Part shown: in pieces, positions 10,901 through 18,416 of the stretch
Numbering within the stretch: the first letter of the stretch is position 1
How the letters are laid out: every line of letters begins with the position of its first letter
Assembly (NCBI GenBank): GCA_002355495.1
Contig: AP017424.1
Span: 4,343,501-4,407,500, forward strand
Source: Streptomyces laurentii
GTDB taxonomy: Bacteria; Actinomycetota; Actinomycetes; Streptomycetales; Streptomycetaceae
DNA length: 64,000 nt
Reading direction: 5' to 3'
Program-made: the position numbers and the translations under genes
The notes under the pieces: generated by a model
What the model was told of the DNA's origin: nothing
The model's input: the letters and a program-made list of their open reading frames with translations, nothing else
The model's database searches: none

Positions 10901-11670
10901 GGCTCGTCCGGCTCTGCGCGGAGGGCGCCCGCTCGCCGATCTACTGCTGGCCCGGGCTCGGCGGCTACACCATGAACCTGCGCCACCTGGCGGCGGCGGC
11001 CTGCGTCGACCGGCCGTTCTACGGGGTGCAGGCGCACGGCATCAACCGGGGCGAGGCCCCGTACGACACCATCCGCGAGATGGCCGCCGCCGACGTGGCC
11101 GCCATCCGCCGCCGCCAGCCGTCCGGCCCGTACACCCTGTGGGGCTACTCCTTCGGCGCCCGCGTCGCCTTCGAGTCGGCGCACCTCCTGGAGGAGGCGG
11201 GGGAGCAGGTGGAGAACCTGTTCCTGATCGCGCCCGGATCGCCGAAGGTGCGGGCCGAATCGGCTTCGGGCGGGGCCTCGTACGACAACCCGGGCTTCAC
11301 CCAGATCCTGTACTCGGTCTTCGCGGGCGAACTCGCCGACGTGCCGGCCCGGGACGCGGAGTCGTTCGCGAAGTACGTGACCGTGCAGTTCCCGGCCCTG
11401 GAACCGGACTTGGTGGCCCGGATCATCGCGATCGTGGAGAAGACCTTCGACTTCACGTACAGCTTCAAGGAGCTGACCGAGCGGACGGTGTCCTGCCCGG
11501 TGACCATCTTCAAGGCGCGCGGGGACGACTACTCCTTCCTGGAGGGCACACGCGGCTGGTCGACGCGGCCGCCGACGGTGGTGGAGCTGAACGCCGACCA
11601 CTACAGCCTGCTGCGGTCACCGGACCTGGCGGAGCTGGTGAAGAAGATCCACTACCGGCTGGGGAGGTAG
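7939..11670 (+). CDS. bpsA: Indigoidine synthetase-type single-module NRPS (A-Ox-T-TE)
   Basis: The 1243-residue protein has the BpsA/IndC layout. The adenylation domain has its A3 loop (YTSGSTGKPKGV, about 158), NLYGPTECT (about 296), YRTGD (about 374) and GRADNQIKLRGFRVEL (about 393). A flavin-dependent SagB/nitroreductase-like oxidase domain is inserted after A8 (about 470-860, including ARKTYRFYDGG). The rest of the A domain follows (NGKVDVR, about 877), then a carrier domain (DDFFESGGNSL; Ser about 940 for phosphopantetheine) and a thioesterase (GYSFG, about 1070). Known members activate L-glutamine, cyclise and oxidise it, and two units condense to the blue pigment indigoidine. The ATG is chosen for the GAGAGGAA site 8 nt upstream. 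No indA/indB-type tailoring genes or PPTase are nearby. The hallmark segment MDQGNHGAHHQSK, found in this family, is present. Confidence 0.9.
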   Translation: MPSTLDQLLRAQAASRPDETAVVFGDDHLSFRELHEGAAVLATYLRTLDVAADQRVGVYVEPSLELVIGAWGVVLSGGAYVPLSPEYPEERLRYMIEDGGARIVFTQEAFRDRVTELAPPGTTVVTLKDAVQHAWRTAGDEAPLDDAELAPTQLAYVIYTSGSTGKPKGVMIEHRSIVSQMLWMASEHRLGPGETVVQKTPMSFDAAQWEILAPGVGARVAMGPPGVYRDPEGLIETVRRHDVTMLQGVPTLLQALVDTERLASCTSLRRVYSGGEILSRNLASALLGELPDTELVNLYGPTECTINASSYTVTRDTVADAPAAIPIGRPARDTTFHIRDGELCIGGIQVARGYLDRPELTEDRFVTSDDGERCYRTGDLATLNDDGTVQFAGRADNQIKLRGFRVELDEIALAIEDHDWVRNAAVIVKNEPRTGFQNLVACVELSPKEAALMDQGNHGAHHQSKESKLQVKAQLSNAGALADAALAGRPVVGLPGRTPSARTRRAVFARKTYRFYDGGPVTRADLLRVLARRPEGLGSRALGTLTAADLGEILRWFGQFHSEERLLPKYGYASPGALYATRLYVEVRGIAGLAPGTYYYHPVHHRLYLMEAGTEEGEPLVRFGFEGSWEAIEPVYKNNIREVLEIETGHMVGLFEEILPPLGLDIRPVRGGEGPTGLGFFDLVPYDEESPADTGTDLYVQIHPERIAGLEAGQYAYQGGELTPVSGGLVDKKHVIAINQAVYERASFGITAVARADASDAGWRAYIDLGRALQRLQLGEHGLGFMSSGYSSMSGHPLPAARRMDELLDAAGLPTGPSYFFVGGRISDEQRLSEGMYEDTVHMRGPAEMIRDDLARHLPDYMIPNRVVVLDRLPHSANGKVDVRALGDLAVVNAGLHGRPHVLPRTRTEERLAEIWAAALKYEEVEAVSVLDDFFESGGNSLIAVALITKINREFTGAGLPLQILFESPTIEKLAHRVDGAAAAPASRLVRLCAEGARSPIYCWPGLGGYTMNLRHLAAAACVDRPFYGVQAHGINRGEAPYDTIREMAAADVAAIRRRQPSGPYTLWGYSFGARVAFESAHLLEEAGEQVENLFLIAPGSPKVRAESASGGASYDNPGFTQILYSVFAGELADVPARDAESFAKYVTVQFPALEPDLVARIIAIVEKTFDFTYSFKELTERTVSCPVTIFKARGDDYSFLEGTRGWSTRPPTVVELNADHYSLLRSPDLAELVKKIHYRLGR

Positions 11671-11829
11671 CGGGCGGTCGCCGGGGCAACCCGTTCGGCC
11701 GTGGTGTGGGTGCGGGGCGGGGGAGCGGCTGCTGTGCTGGTGGCCGGTACCCCGCCCCGTTCCGTACGCCCCGGATCCGATCCGATCCGTACGTCTCCGG
11801 TCCGTACGCCTCGCCACCAGGAGCGCACC

Positions 11830-12117
11830 ATGCCCGTGATCGTCACCATCGAGATCCCCGGCGGCAGCGAGGAGCTCTACCGCCGCACCCACGACAAGAT
11901 CACCGCCGCGCCGTGGTTCCCGACGCCCGGCTTCCTCGCCCACGCGGCGGGCCCGGACGGCACGGGCGGCTTCCGGGTGATCGACTTCTGGGACTCGGTG
12001 GAGGCGTTTCAAGCGTTCGAGCGGAAGGCGCGGCCGATCTACGAGGAGATGGGGATCGGCGGGGTCATTCCGAGGGTCGACGAGGCGGTGGAGGTGGTGG
12101 TCCCGCCGCGCGGGTAA
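11830..12117 (+). CDS. Small ABM-like (ferredoxin-fold) hypothetical protein
   Basis: A 95-residue protein reads MPVIVTIEIPGGSEELY at its start, with a central FRVIDFWDSVEAFQAFERK segment. This pattern resembles dimeric alpha-beta barrel/antibiotic-biosynthesis-monooxygenase-like proteins. The start is set by AGGAG 6 nt upstream of ATG 11830. It follows the NRPS by 159 bp on the same strand and could be co-transcribed, but nothing shows a role in pigment synthesis. No catalytic residues can be named. Confidence 0.65.
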   Translation: MPVIVTIEIPGGSEELYRRTHDKITAAPWFPTPGFLAHAAGPDGTGGFRVIDFWDSVEAFQAFERKARPIYEEMGIGGVIPRVDEAVEVVVPPRG

Positions 12118-12159
12118 TCGCGTTGCGGGGCAGGCGGGTTCGCGTCCAGGGTGACCGTC

Positions 12160-12552
12160 ATGACCACCGAACCCACCGAACCCACCGAACCCACCGAACC
12201 CACCGAACCCACCGAACCCACCGACTCCGCGGAGTCGACGGCGGCGACGGCGACGACGACCGGCTTCACGGCCGACCTCTTCGCGTCCGACGGCCGTCTG
12301 AAGGCCATCCCGCGCCGGCCGGCCCGCCGCACCGCGCTGCTCGACCATCTGGCCGCCACCCTCTTCGAGCCGGCCCGCGCCTACACGGAGCGCGAGGTCA
12401 ACGAGGCCCTGAAGACCGTGCACGACGACTTCCCGGCGCTGCGCCGCCACCTCGTCACCGGCGGCCAGCTCACCCGTACGAAGGACGGCTCGGCCTACCA
12501 CCGACAGCAGCGGACCGGCCCCCTGGCGGGAGCGACCCCCACCGCGCCGTGA
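12160..12552 (+). CDS. DUF2087-domain protein with TEP-repeat N-terminus
   Basis: The 130-residue product begins with six Thr-Glu-Pro repeats encoded by a 9-bp tandem repeat. A DUF2087 domain follows: KAIPRRPARRTALLDHL, YTEREVNEALKTVHDDF and LRRHLVTGGQLTR. That domain is found in winged-helix-like transcriptional proteins. ATG 12160 is preferred over GTG 12151 because AGGGTGA lies just upstream. Its TGA overlaps the GTG of the LysE gene (GTGA), so the two are coupled. Repeat number is probably variable between strains. Confidence 0.75.
   Translation: MTTEPTEPTEPTEPTEPTEPTDSAESTAATATTTGFTADLFASDGRLKAIPRRPARRTALLDHLAATLFEPARAYTEREVNEALKTVHDDFPALRRHLVTGGQLTRTKDGSAYHRQQRTGPLAGATPTAP
12166..12219 (+). 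repeat. 9-bp coding tandem repeat ACCGAACCC x6
   Basis: Six perfect copies of ACCGAACCC encode (Thr-Glu-Pro)6 at the N-terminus of the DUF2087 protein. Repeat number changes keep the frame, so the tract can vary without breaking the gene. Confidence 0.95.
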
Positions 12553-13187
12553 GCGCGGCGGCCCTGGCCGGCCTGCTCGCCGGCTTCGGCATCGCGATCC
12601 CGGTCGGCGCGGTCGGCGCCCTGCTCGTCGCCCTCACGGCCCGCGCCGGCTGGCGTACGGGCGCGGGCGCGGCCCTCGGCGTCGCCACGGCGGACGGCGT
12701 CTACGCCCTCGTGGCGGTGGCGGGCGGTTCCGCCCTCGTCCCGCTCCTCACGCCGGTGACGGCCCCCATGCGGCGGGTGTCGGCGGCGGTCCTGGTGGCC
12801 CTCGCGGTCCGGGCGGCCTGGACGGCGGTACGCGCGTACCGCGGGGACCCCCGGATCGCCCCCGGTCCCGGTCCCGGTCCCGGCTCCGGCACGACGACCC
12901 CGCTCCGCGCGTACCTCACCTTCCTGGGGATCACGATCCTCAACCCCATGACGGTGATCTACTTCGCCGCCCTCGTCCTCGCCACGGGCCCCGACGCACC
13001 CGCCACCCCCGCCACCCGCACCGCCTTCGTCCTGGCGGCCTTCCTCGCCTCCGCGACCTGGCAACTCTTCCTGGCCATGGGCGGCACCCTCCTCGGCCGC
13101 ACCCTGACGGGCCCGCGCGGCCGCATGGCCACGGCCCTGACGTCGAGCACGCTGATCGTGGTCCTGGCGGTGCGCCTGGTGACGTAG
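12549..13187 (+). CDS. LysE/RhtB-type amino-acid exporter family protein
   Basis: The 212-residue protein is almost entirely hydrophobic, with about six predicted membrane helices. The first contains the family-like AGFGIAIPVGAVGALLVALTA, and a later one LGITILNPMTVIYFAALVL carries the conserved Asn-Pro. LysE-type proteins export basic amino acids or other small metabolites. The GTG start overlaps the stop of the DUF2087 gene. A Gly-Pro repeat (PGPGPGPG) forms the central cytoplasmic loop. The substrate is unknown. Confidence 0.8.
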   Translation: MSAAALAGLLAGFGIAIPVGAVGALLVALTARAGWRTGAGAALGVATADGVYALVAVAGGSALVPLLTPVTAPMRRVSAAVLVALAVRAAWTAVRAYRGDPRIAPGPGPGPGSGTTTPLRAYLTFLGITILNPMTVIYFAALVLATGPDAPATPATRTAFVLAAFLASATWQLFLAMGGTLLGRTLTGPRGRMATALTSSTLIVVLAVRLVT

Positions 13188-13194
13188 AGGGCGA

Positions 13195-13329
13195 TCAGAG
13201 ACGTTCCAGTTCCTCCAGGAACTCGAAGTCGAGGAAGTCCTCGGCGTTGTCCTGGAGCCACTGGAACGCCCGCGCGCGATCGTTCTCGATGTCGATGTCG
13301 ATGTCGATGGCGGCCAAGTTCTTGGGCAC
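13195..13329 (-). CDS. Small acidic 44-residue protein with Asp-Ile repeats
   Basis: This frame begins at GTG 13329, preceded by a strong AGGAGG ribosome site 4 nt upstream. It encodes 44 residues: an AAIDIDIDIEND segment, AFQWLQDNAEDFLDF, and a very acidic C-terminus. It has no Cys and no signal peptide. It is convergent with the LysE gene, 8 bp from its stop, and divergent from the dihydrofolate-reductase-family gene at 13450. No function is recognised. The DI repeat comes from GATGTC iterations. Confidence 0.55.
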   Translation of the reverse strand: MPKNLAAIDIDIDIENDRARAFQWLQDNAEDFLDFEFLEELERL

Positions 13330-13449
13330 GGAGCCTCCTCGTCCGATGTCAGTGGTCGGACCGATGATTTTCCCACCCCGCGGCGGTCTATGGATCTGAA
13401 ACCATCGCGCACGTCGACCGAGCAGCACACCACGGAACGAGGAACCGCC

Positions 13450-14022
13450 ATGCGAACCCTGATCACTTCCGCCTTCGTCTCGCTCGACGGCGTCGTCGAG
13501 GCACCCGGCGGCGAGCCCGGCTACCGGAACTCCGGGTGGACCTTCAAAGACGTCGAGTTCCTTCCCGAGGCGTTCGCGATCAAGGGCGAGGAGCAGAAGG
13601 AGGCCACGGCGATGCTGCTCGGCCGAACCAGCTACGAGGCGTTCAGCCAGGTGTGGCCGGAGATGGCGGACTTCGCCGACTACAAGGAGATGCCGAAGTA
13701 CGTCGTCTCCACCACCCTCACCGACGACGACCTCGTCACGAACTGGGGCGAGACCACGATCCTGCGCTCCCTCGACGAGGTCGCCGCGCTGAAGCGGACC
13801 GAGGGCGGCCCGATCATCGTCCACGGCAGCGCCACCCTGAACCAGGCCCTCTCCGACGCCGGCCTGATCGACCGCTACCACCTGCTCGTCTTCCCGCTGC
13901 TTCTCGGCGCGGGCAAGCGGCTCTTCAGCACCACGGACAAGGACACCCAGAAGCTGAAGCTGGTCGCCCACGAGGCGTACGCGAACGGCCTCCAGAAGCA
14001 GATCTTCGACGTCGTCCACTGA
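13450..14022 (+). CDS. Dihydrofolate reductase/RibD C-terminal family protein
   Basis: The 190-residue protein has the actinobacterial YyaP/RibD-C pattern: ITSAFVSLDGVVEAPGGEP at the N-terminus, LLGRTSYEAFSQVWP near 55, PKYVVSTTL, the nucleotide-binding HGSATLNQAL, and DRYHLLVFPLLLGAGKRLF. The ATG is preceded by ACGAGGAACC. These proteins are NADPH-dependent reductase homologues; their substrates are usually unknown. Confidence 0.85.
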   Translation: MRTLITSAFVSLDGVVEAPGGEPGYRNSGWTFKDVEFLPEAFAIKGEEQKEATAMLLGRTSYEAFSQVWPEMADFADYKEMPKYVVSTTLTDDDLVTNWGETTILRSLDEVAALKRTEGGPIIVHGSATLNQALSDAGLIDRYHLLVFPLLLGAGKRLFSTTDKDTQKLKLVAHEAYANGLQKQIFDVVH

Positions 14023-14095
14023 GCCGGGCCCGCGGGCGTAGTCTCGGCCTCGGGCGGAAGTCGGACCAGGGGAACGGATCAGGGGGATCTCAGCC

Positions 14096-14416
14096 GTGTC
14101 CAGCACGTCCAGCACATCCCGAGGGTCGTGGCCGGTGATCCTCGGCCTCGCGAACCTGCTTGGCGCCTACATCGCCTACGACGCGCTCCTGATCCCGCCG
14201 GCGGGCATCTGGGACGACCACAATCTGACCGGCATCTCGGTCGCGTCGCTGCTGCTGATTCTGCTGGGTCTCGGCACCGCGCTGATCACGCTGATTCCGG
14301 TGCGCCGGCGGAGACTCGGCTACGGGTGGCTGGTCCCGCCCGTGTTCTTCCTCGTGGCGGGCGTGGCGAGGCTCTGGTACATCAACGACGTTTATCCGGT
14401 GGGTCCCGGCGGCTGA
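14096..14416 (+). CDS. Small integral membrane protein, unknown
   Basis: A 106-residue protein from GTG 14096, with a G-rich ribosome site about 10 nt upstream (AGGGGGAT). It has three hydrophobic segments at about residues 12-34, 45-66 and 76-95, with positive charge in the loop (RRRRLG) and a short C-terminus. No family is recognised. It is convergent with the FAD oxidoreductase gene, 37 bp away. Confidence 0.6.
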   Translation: MSSTSSTSRGSWPVILGLANLLGAYIAYDALLIPPAGIWDDHNLTGISVASLLLILLGLGTALITLIPVRRRRLGYGWLVPPVFFLVAGVARLWYINDVYPVGPGG

Positions 14417-14453
14417 TTCCCGGCGGCTGAGCGTATGTGTGAAGCGGCGGGAA

Positions 14454-15851
14454 TCAGCCCTTCGCGGGCCTGATGTTCTGGTTGTGGTGGAAGACGTTGT
14501 CCGGGTCGTACGTCGCCTTCACGGCGGCCAGCCGGTCGTAGTGGCCGCGGTAGGTGGCCCGGACGCGTTCGTCGCCCTCGTCCGCGCCGATGAAGTTGAC
14601 GTACGCGCCGCCCATCGAGTGCGGGTGCAGCGCGTCCCAGTAGCCGACGGCCCAGTCGCGGATCACGCCCGCGTCGGCCGGCTCGGGGCTGATGCCGGCG
14701 ATCACGCCGGACCAGGTCGCGTCCCGGTACGCCCAGGCGGTGTCCATGGGCCCGGGGCGGTGCGCCGCGCCGTCCACCGGATACAGGTGCATCGTGGACA
14801 GGTCGGTCGGCATGCTGTCCAGGAACGAGCCGTGCACGTCGATCGCGCCGTCCGTGATCCGGTCGAAGAAGTCGCCGCGCCAGTACCACTGGAGTCCCTT
14901 CGGGATCAGTCCGTCGAAGGTCGACTGGATCGCGGGATACGGGACGGGGGCGGCGAAGTGGAAGACGGGCGGCGCCGGTTCGGACACGTCCGCGAACGTA
15001 TTCGTCAGGCTGTCCTCGTCCGCCACGCCCGTGTAGCACCAGACCACGCCGCACATCTTCTTCCCGTGGATCTCCTCCGGGAACGGCGGCCCGGGCGGGA
15101 CGGCGAGCAGCGCGAAGAATCCGTACAACTCCTCGGGCGCGCCCGGCAGATACTCGCGGTACCAGCGCAGGACGGCGTCCAGGTTCGCCGGATCCCACAG
15201 CGTGACGGCGAGGCCGACCGTGTCCACCGGATGCAGGGCGTACGTGAAGGACGTCACCACTCCGTAGTTCCCGCCGCCGCCCCGCAACGCCCAGTAGAGC
15301 TCCGGGTGTTCGTCCGCCGAGGCGGTCACGACGGAGCCGTCGGCGAGGACGACGTCCGCGGCGAGGAGGTTGTCGATGGTGAGTCCGTACGCCCGGGTCA
15401 GGTAGCCGTGCCCGCCGCCCAGGGTCAGTCCGCCGACGCCGGTCGTCGACATGATCCCGGCGGGCGTCGCGAGCCCGAAGCCGTGCGACTCGTGGTCCAG
15501 GTCGCCGAGTTGGCTGCCGCCGCCGACCATCGCCGTCCGGGCCGCCGGATCCACCCGTACCCACCGCATCGCCGACAGGTCCACCATCAGCGCCCCGTCG
15601 ACCAGACACAGCCCGCCGCCGCTGTGCCCTCCGCCGCGCACCGACAGGTCGAGGCCGCCGTCGCGGGCGAACCGTACCGCCGCCCGTACGTCCGTCGTGT
15701 CCGCGCACCGGGCGATCGCCGCCGGCCGGCGGTCGATCATGGCGTTGTAGATCTCCCGGGCGCCGTCGTAGGCGTCGTCGCCGGGTGCGATCACCTCGCC
15801 GCGCATCTGTTCGCGCAGCGTCTCGTAGGTCGTGCCGCTCGTACCGCCCAT
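14454..15851 (-). CDS. BBE-type FAD-linked oxidoreductase
   Basis: The 465-residue protein has the FAD-binding PCMH domain with the covalent-flavin histidine in VRGGGHSGGGL, then GVGGLTLGGGHGYLTRAYG and the berberine-bridge-like C-terminus ending in DPDNVFHHNQNIRP. The second, cysteinyl attachment of bicovalent members is not obvious, so monocovalent 8-alpha-histidyl FAD is the simplest reading. The start is ATG 15851 with GGAGGA upstream. Family members oxidise carbohydrates or natural-product intermediates. The gene stands alone, so no substrate can be assigned. Confidence 0.88.
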   Translation of the reverse strand: MGGTSGTTYETLREQMRGEVIAPGDDAYDGAREIYNAMIDRRPAAIARCADTTDVRAAVRFARDGGLDLSVRGGGHSGGGLCLVDGALMVDLSAMRWVRVDPAARTAMVGGGSQLGDLDHESHGFGLATPAGIMSTTGVGGLTLGGGHGYLTRAYGLTIDNLLAADVVLADGSVVTASADEHPELYWALRGGGGNYGVVTSFTYALHPVDTVGLAVTLWDPANLDAVLRWYREYLPGAPEELYGFFALLAVPPGPPFPEEIHGKKMCGVVWCYTGVADEDSLTNTFADVSEPAPPVFHFAAPVPYPAIQSTFDGLIPKGLQWYWRGDFFDRITDGAIDVHGSFLDSMPTDLSTMHLYPVDGAAHRPGPMDTAWAYRDATWSGVIAGISPEPADAGVIRDWAVGYWDALHPHSMGGAYVNFIGADEGDERVRATYRGHYDRLAAVKATYDPDNVFHHNQNIRPAKG

Positions 15852-16015
15852 GACTCCTCCAGGGCACCCCTGTCGGACGGCCGCGCTACGTCTCCAGTCT
15901 CCCTCCGTCCCGTACGCTCCGCGAGCGCGTCGCACGAGGTGCCCCCGCCGCCGCTGCCCGAGGAGGCGCACGGACCGGGCGGCACCGGCAAATCGGCGCG
16001 GACCATGGTGCGTTG

Positions 16016-16642
16016 ATGCAGCCTGCCCCGCCCGCGCCGATAGCGCCGAAGGACATCCGGCCCGGCCGCCACTGGTACGGCACGGCGGCCGCCGTCGCTC
16101 TCGTCCTGACCGTGCTGGGCGTGGTCCTCGGAATGAACGCGGTCTCCGGCGTGGCCGACGCGGTGGACGACGGCGATCAGTTCGCCAACGGCGAGACCGT
16201 CACCGTGCGGCTCGGACCGGACAGCGACAAGTCGGTCTGGATCAGTGATCCGGGCCCGGGGTTCCACTCGACCTGCGTCATCACCGGGCCGGGCGACCCG
16301 AAGGTCACCGCTCCGGGCATCGACGTCTTCCTCACCTACGGCCAGACCTGGAACCCGCGCTACGCCATCGAGGTCACGCGAACGGGTGACTACGCGCTTA
16401 CCTGCCAGGCACCGGAACCGGCCCGTTACGCCGTCGGGGAATCCGGCGGCTTCCTCTCCCTCGCGGGCAGGCTGATGGTGGCCGTCCTGCTCACGGGCCT
16501 CGGACTCGTCGCCTGCGTCGTCATCGTCGTCGTGACCGCCCTCCGCCGCCGCGGCCACCGCGAGCGGCTGCTCGCCGAGCGTCACGCGGCTGCCGCCGCC
16601 GGTCAGCCCGCGCACCCCGCGCCGGCCTCCGGCGGACGGTGA
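16016..16642 (+). CDS. Two-TM membrane protein with extracytoplasmic domain, unknown
   Basis: 208 residues: a Pro-rich N-terminus, a membrane helix at about 24-44 (TAAAVALVLTVLGVVLG), about 100 polar residues with two Cys, and a second helix at about 148-172, followed by an Arg-rich tail and an Ala/Pro-rich C-terminus. The topology suggests an extracellular beta-rich loop anchored at both ends. No family is recognised. TTG 16013 is an alternative start. Confidence 0.6.
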   Translation: MQPAPPAPIAPKDIRPGRHWYGTAAAVALVLTVLGVVLGMNAVSGVADAVDDGDQFANGETVTVRLGPDSDKSVWISDPGPGFHSTCVITGPGDPKVTAPGIDVFLTYGQTWNPRYAIEVTRTGDYALTCQAPEPARYAVGESGGFLSLAGRLMVAVLLTGLGLVACVVIVVVTALRRRGHRERLLAERHAAAAAGQPAHPAPASGGR

Positions 16643-16810
16643 CCGTCCCCTGTACCCCGGCCGTACCCCGGCCGTATCCCGGTCGAACCCAGGTCGAACC
16701 TCGGTCGCAGGCGGGCGTAATCCGGCGGTTCCGGCCGGAAATCCGGGTTGTGGCGACCACCGGAGCGAGTGCTACGTTGATCCGCTTTGTTCCGATCGGA
16801 AGGAAAGCGA

Positions 16811-17608
16811 ATGGACGTTCCCTCCTTGCACCGCCGGTTCCTCGACGACGTGCTTCCCCGGATCCGGGAGGACGCGCGCGTGGCCGGTGTGGCCGTCACC
16901 GGGTCGTTCGTGGGAGGCCGCCCCGACGTCTACTCGGACGTGGACCTGATCGTGGTCGTCGACGACGACGCGCACGACGCGGTCATGCGCGAGCGGCTCG
17001 CGCTGATCGGCTCCTGGACCTCCCTGGTGGTCGGCTTCACCGGGGAACACGTCGGCGAGCCGCGCCTGATCATCACCCTCGTGGGGCCGCCGCTGCTGCA
17101 CGTCGACTTCAAGTTCGTCCGGGCCTCCGACTTCGCCGAGCGGATCGAGGACCCGGAGATCCTCTGGCAGCGGGACGACGTCCTGGCCGCCGCGCTCGCC
17201 GGGCACCCGCCGGCCCCCGCGGGACTCGACCTCCAGTGGATCGAGGACCGGTTCTGGGTCTGGGTGCACTACGGCGCCACGAAGCTCGGCCGCGGGGAGC
17301 TCTTCGAGGCCATCGGCTTCCTCGGCTTCGTGCGCGACGCCGTGCTCGGCCCGCTGGCCGCCCGCCAGGCCGGCGCGCCGCCCCGGGGCGTACGGCACCT
17401 GGAGAGCGTGGCGCCCGAGGAGGCGCGCGAGCTCCAGGCGACGCTGTGCGGCTACGACCGCGACGAGGCGGGACGGGCGATGCTCGCCGCCGTCGACCTC
17501 TACCGCCGGTGGTCGGGCGGCGGCGAGGGCGCGGCCGTCAAGCGGCACCACCACGCCGAGGAGCTGGCCGTGGCCTACCTCCAGGACGTGATCGACCAGG
17601 GCCGCTGA
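16811..17608 (+). CDS. Nucleotidyltransferase-fold protein
   Basis: The 265-residue protein has the Pol-beta nucleotidyltransferase signature VTGSFVGGRPDVYSDVDL near residues 29-47, with the GS and the D-x-D metal ligands intact. A helical C-terminal half follows, of the type seen in aminoglycoside nucleotidyltransferase-like proteins. ATG 16811 is chosen for GGAAGG/GAAAG upstream. A resistance role is possible but unproven; the family also contains RNA- and protein-modifying enzymes. Confidence 0.7.
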   Translation: MDVPSLHRRFLDDVLPRIREDARVAGVAVTGSFVGGRPDVYSDVDLIVVVDDDAHDAVMRERLALIGSWTSLVVGFTGEHVGEPRLIITLVGPPLLHVDFKFVRASDFAERIEDPEILWQRDDVLAAALAGHPPAPAGLDLQWIEDRFWVWVHYGATKLGRGELFEAIGFLGFVRDAVLGPLAARQAGAPPRGVRHLESVAPEEARELQATLCGYDRDEAGRAMLAAVDLYRRWSGGGEGAAVKRHHHAEELAVAYLQDVIDQGR

Positions 17609-17641
17609 CCCCGGCGCCGGCGCTGAGGGGGCGAGAGCCCC

Positions 17642-17674
17642 ACGCACGCACGACGCACGCACGACGCACGCACG
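17642..17674. repeat. 11-bp tandem repeat x3 (ACGCACGCACG)
   Basis: Three perfect copies abut the left arm of the terminator. The same sequence occurs inverted just right of the hairpin (GCGTGCGTGC), which extends the stem. Confidence 0.9.
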
Positions 17675-17705
17675 ACGGCCCGCCCCGGAACAGGGGCGGG
17701 CCGTC
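17674..17705. terminator. Strong bidirectional terminator
   Basis: A perfect 13-bp stem (GACGGCCCGCCCC and its complement) with a 6-nt loop sits between the convergent nucleotidyltransferase and tpx genes. It is extended by flanking CACGCACG repeats after a small bulge. Confidence 0.85.
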
Positions 17706-17762
17706 ATGCGTGCGTGCGTCGTGCGGAGCCCGCCATACGTGCCGTACACGGACCGGGCGCGA

Positions 17763-18263
17763 CTACTTCAGCGCGGAGAGCGCGGCCTCGTAGTTCGGCT
17801 CCTCGGCGATCTCGTTGACGAGCTCCGCGTGCAGGACCTTGTCGTTCTCGTCGAGGACGACGACGGCGCGGGCGGTGAGGCCGGCCATCGGGCCGTCGGC
17901 GATCGCGACGCCGTAGTCGGTGTGGAACTCGCGGCCGCGCAGGGTGGAGAGCGTCTTCACGTTGTCCAGACCCTCGGCGCCGCAGAAGCGGGCCTGCGCG
18001 AACGGCAGGTCGGCGGAGATGCACAGCACGACGGTGTCGGCCAGCTCGGCGGCCTCCGTGTTGAACTTGCGCACCGACGCGGCACACGTCGGGGTGTCCA
18101 CGCTCGGGAAGATGTTGAGGACCTTGCGCTTGCCCGCGAAGTCCTTCAGCGACTTGTCCGCGAGACCCTCGCCGACCAGGGTGAACGCGGGCGCCTCGCT
18201 GCCCGGGGTGGGCAGGGTGCCGTCGACGGTTACGGGGTTGCCCTTGAGCGCGACCTGCGCCAT
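17763..18263 (-). CDS. tpx: Thiol peroxidase Tpx (atypical 2-Cys peroxiredoxin)
   Basis: The 166-residue enzyme reduces peroxides using thioredoxin. The peroxidatic Cys60 lies in FPSVDTPTCAASVR and the resolving Cys94 in QARFCGAEG, the spacing typical of Tpx. Length and the absence of a signal peptide also match. The ATG has GGAGAC upstream. The gene is monocistronic between a terminator and a divergent GNAT gene. Confidence 0.95.
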   Translation of the reverse strand: MAQVALKGNPVTVDGTLPTPGSEAPAFTLVGEGLADKSLKDFAGKRKVLNIFPSVDTPTCAASVRKFNTEAAELADTVVLCISADLPFAQARFCGAEGLDNVKTLSTLRGREFHTDYGVAIADGPMAGLTARAVVVLDENDKVLHAELVNEIAEEPNYEAALSALK

Positions 18264-18416
18264 GAGGTGTCTCCTTACGAATGAATGGTGTCATCGTCAA
18301 CAGCTGTCGACCCCCCGATCGTATTCCGCGGCGGCGAAGCCTCGCCGACGGCGGCACGGCGGGCCGGGGGCGCCGAACCCCTGTTCCCGCCCGCACCGGC
18401 TCCGTACGCTCGCCGC

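Noticed and set aside
7501..11601. A 1366-codon open frame on the minus strand opposite the NRPS
   Set aside because: It is the antisense shadow of a very GC-rich gene: low-complexity, no motif, and the plus strand has a full NRPS.
12166..12219. Repeat cluster that might suggest CRISPR
   Set aside because: Direct 9-bp units with no spacers; a coding microsatellite.
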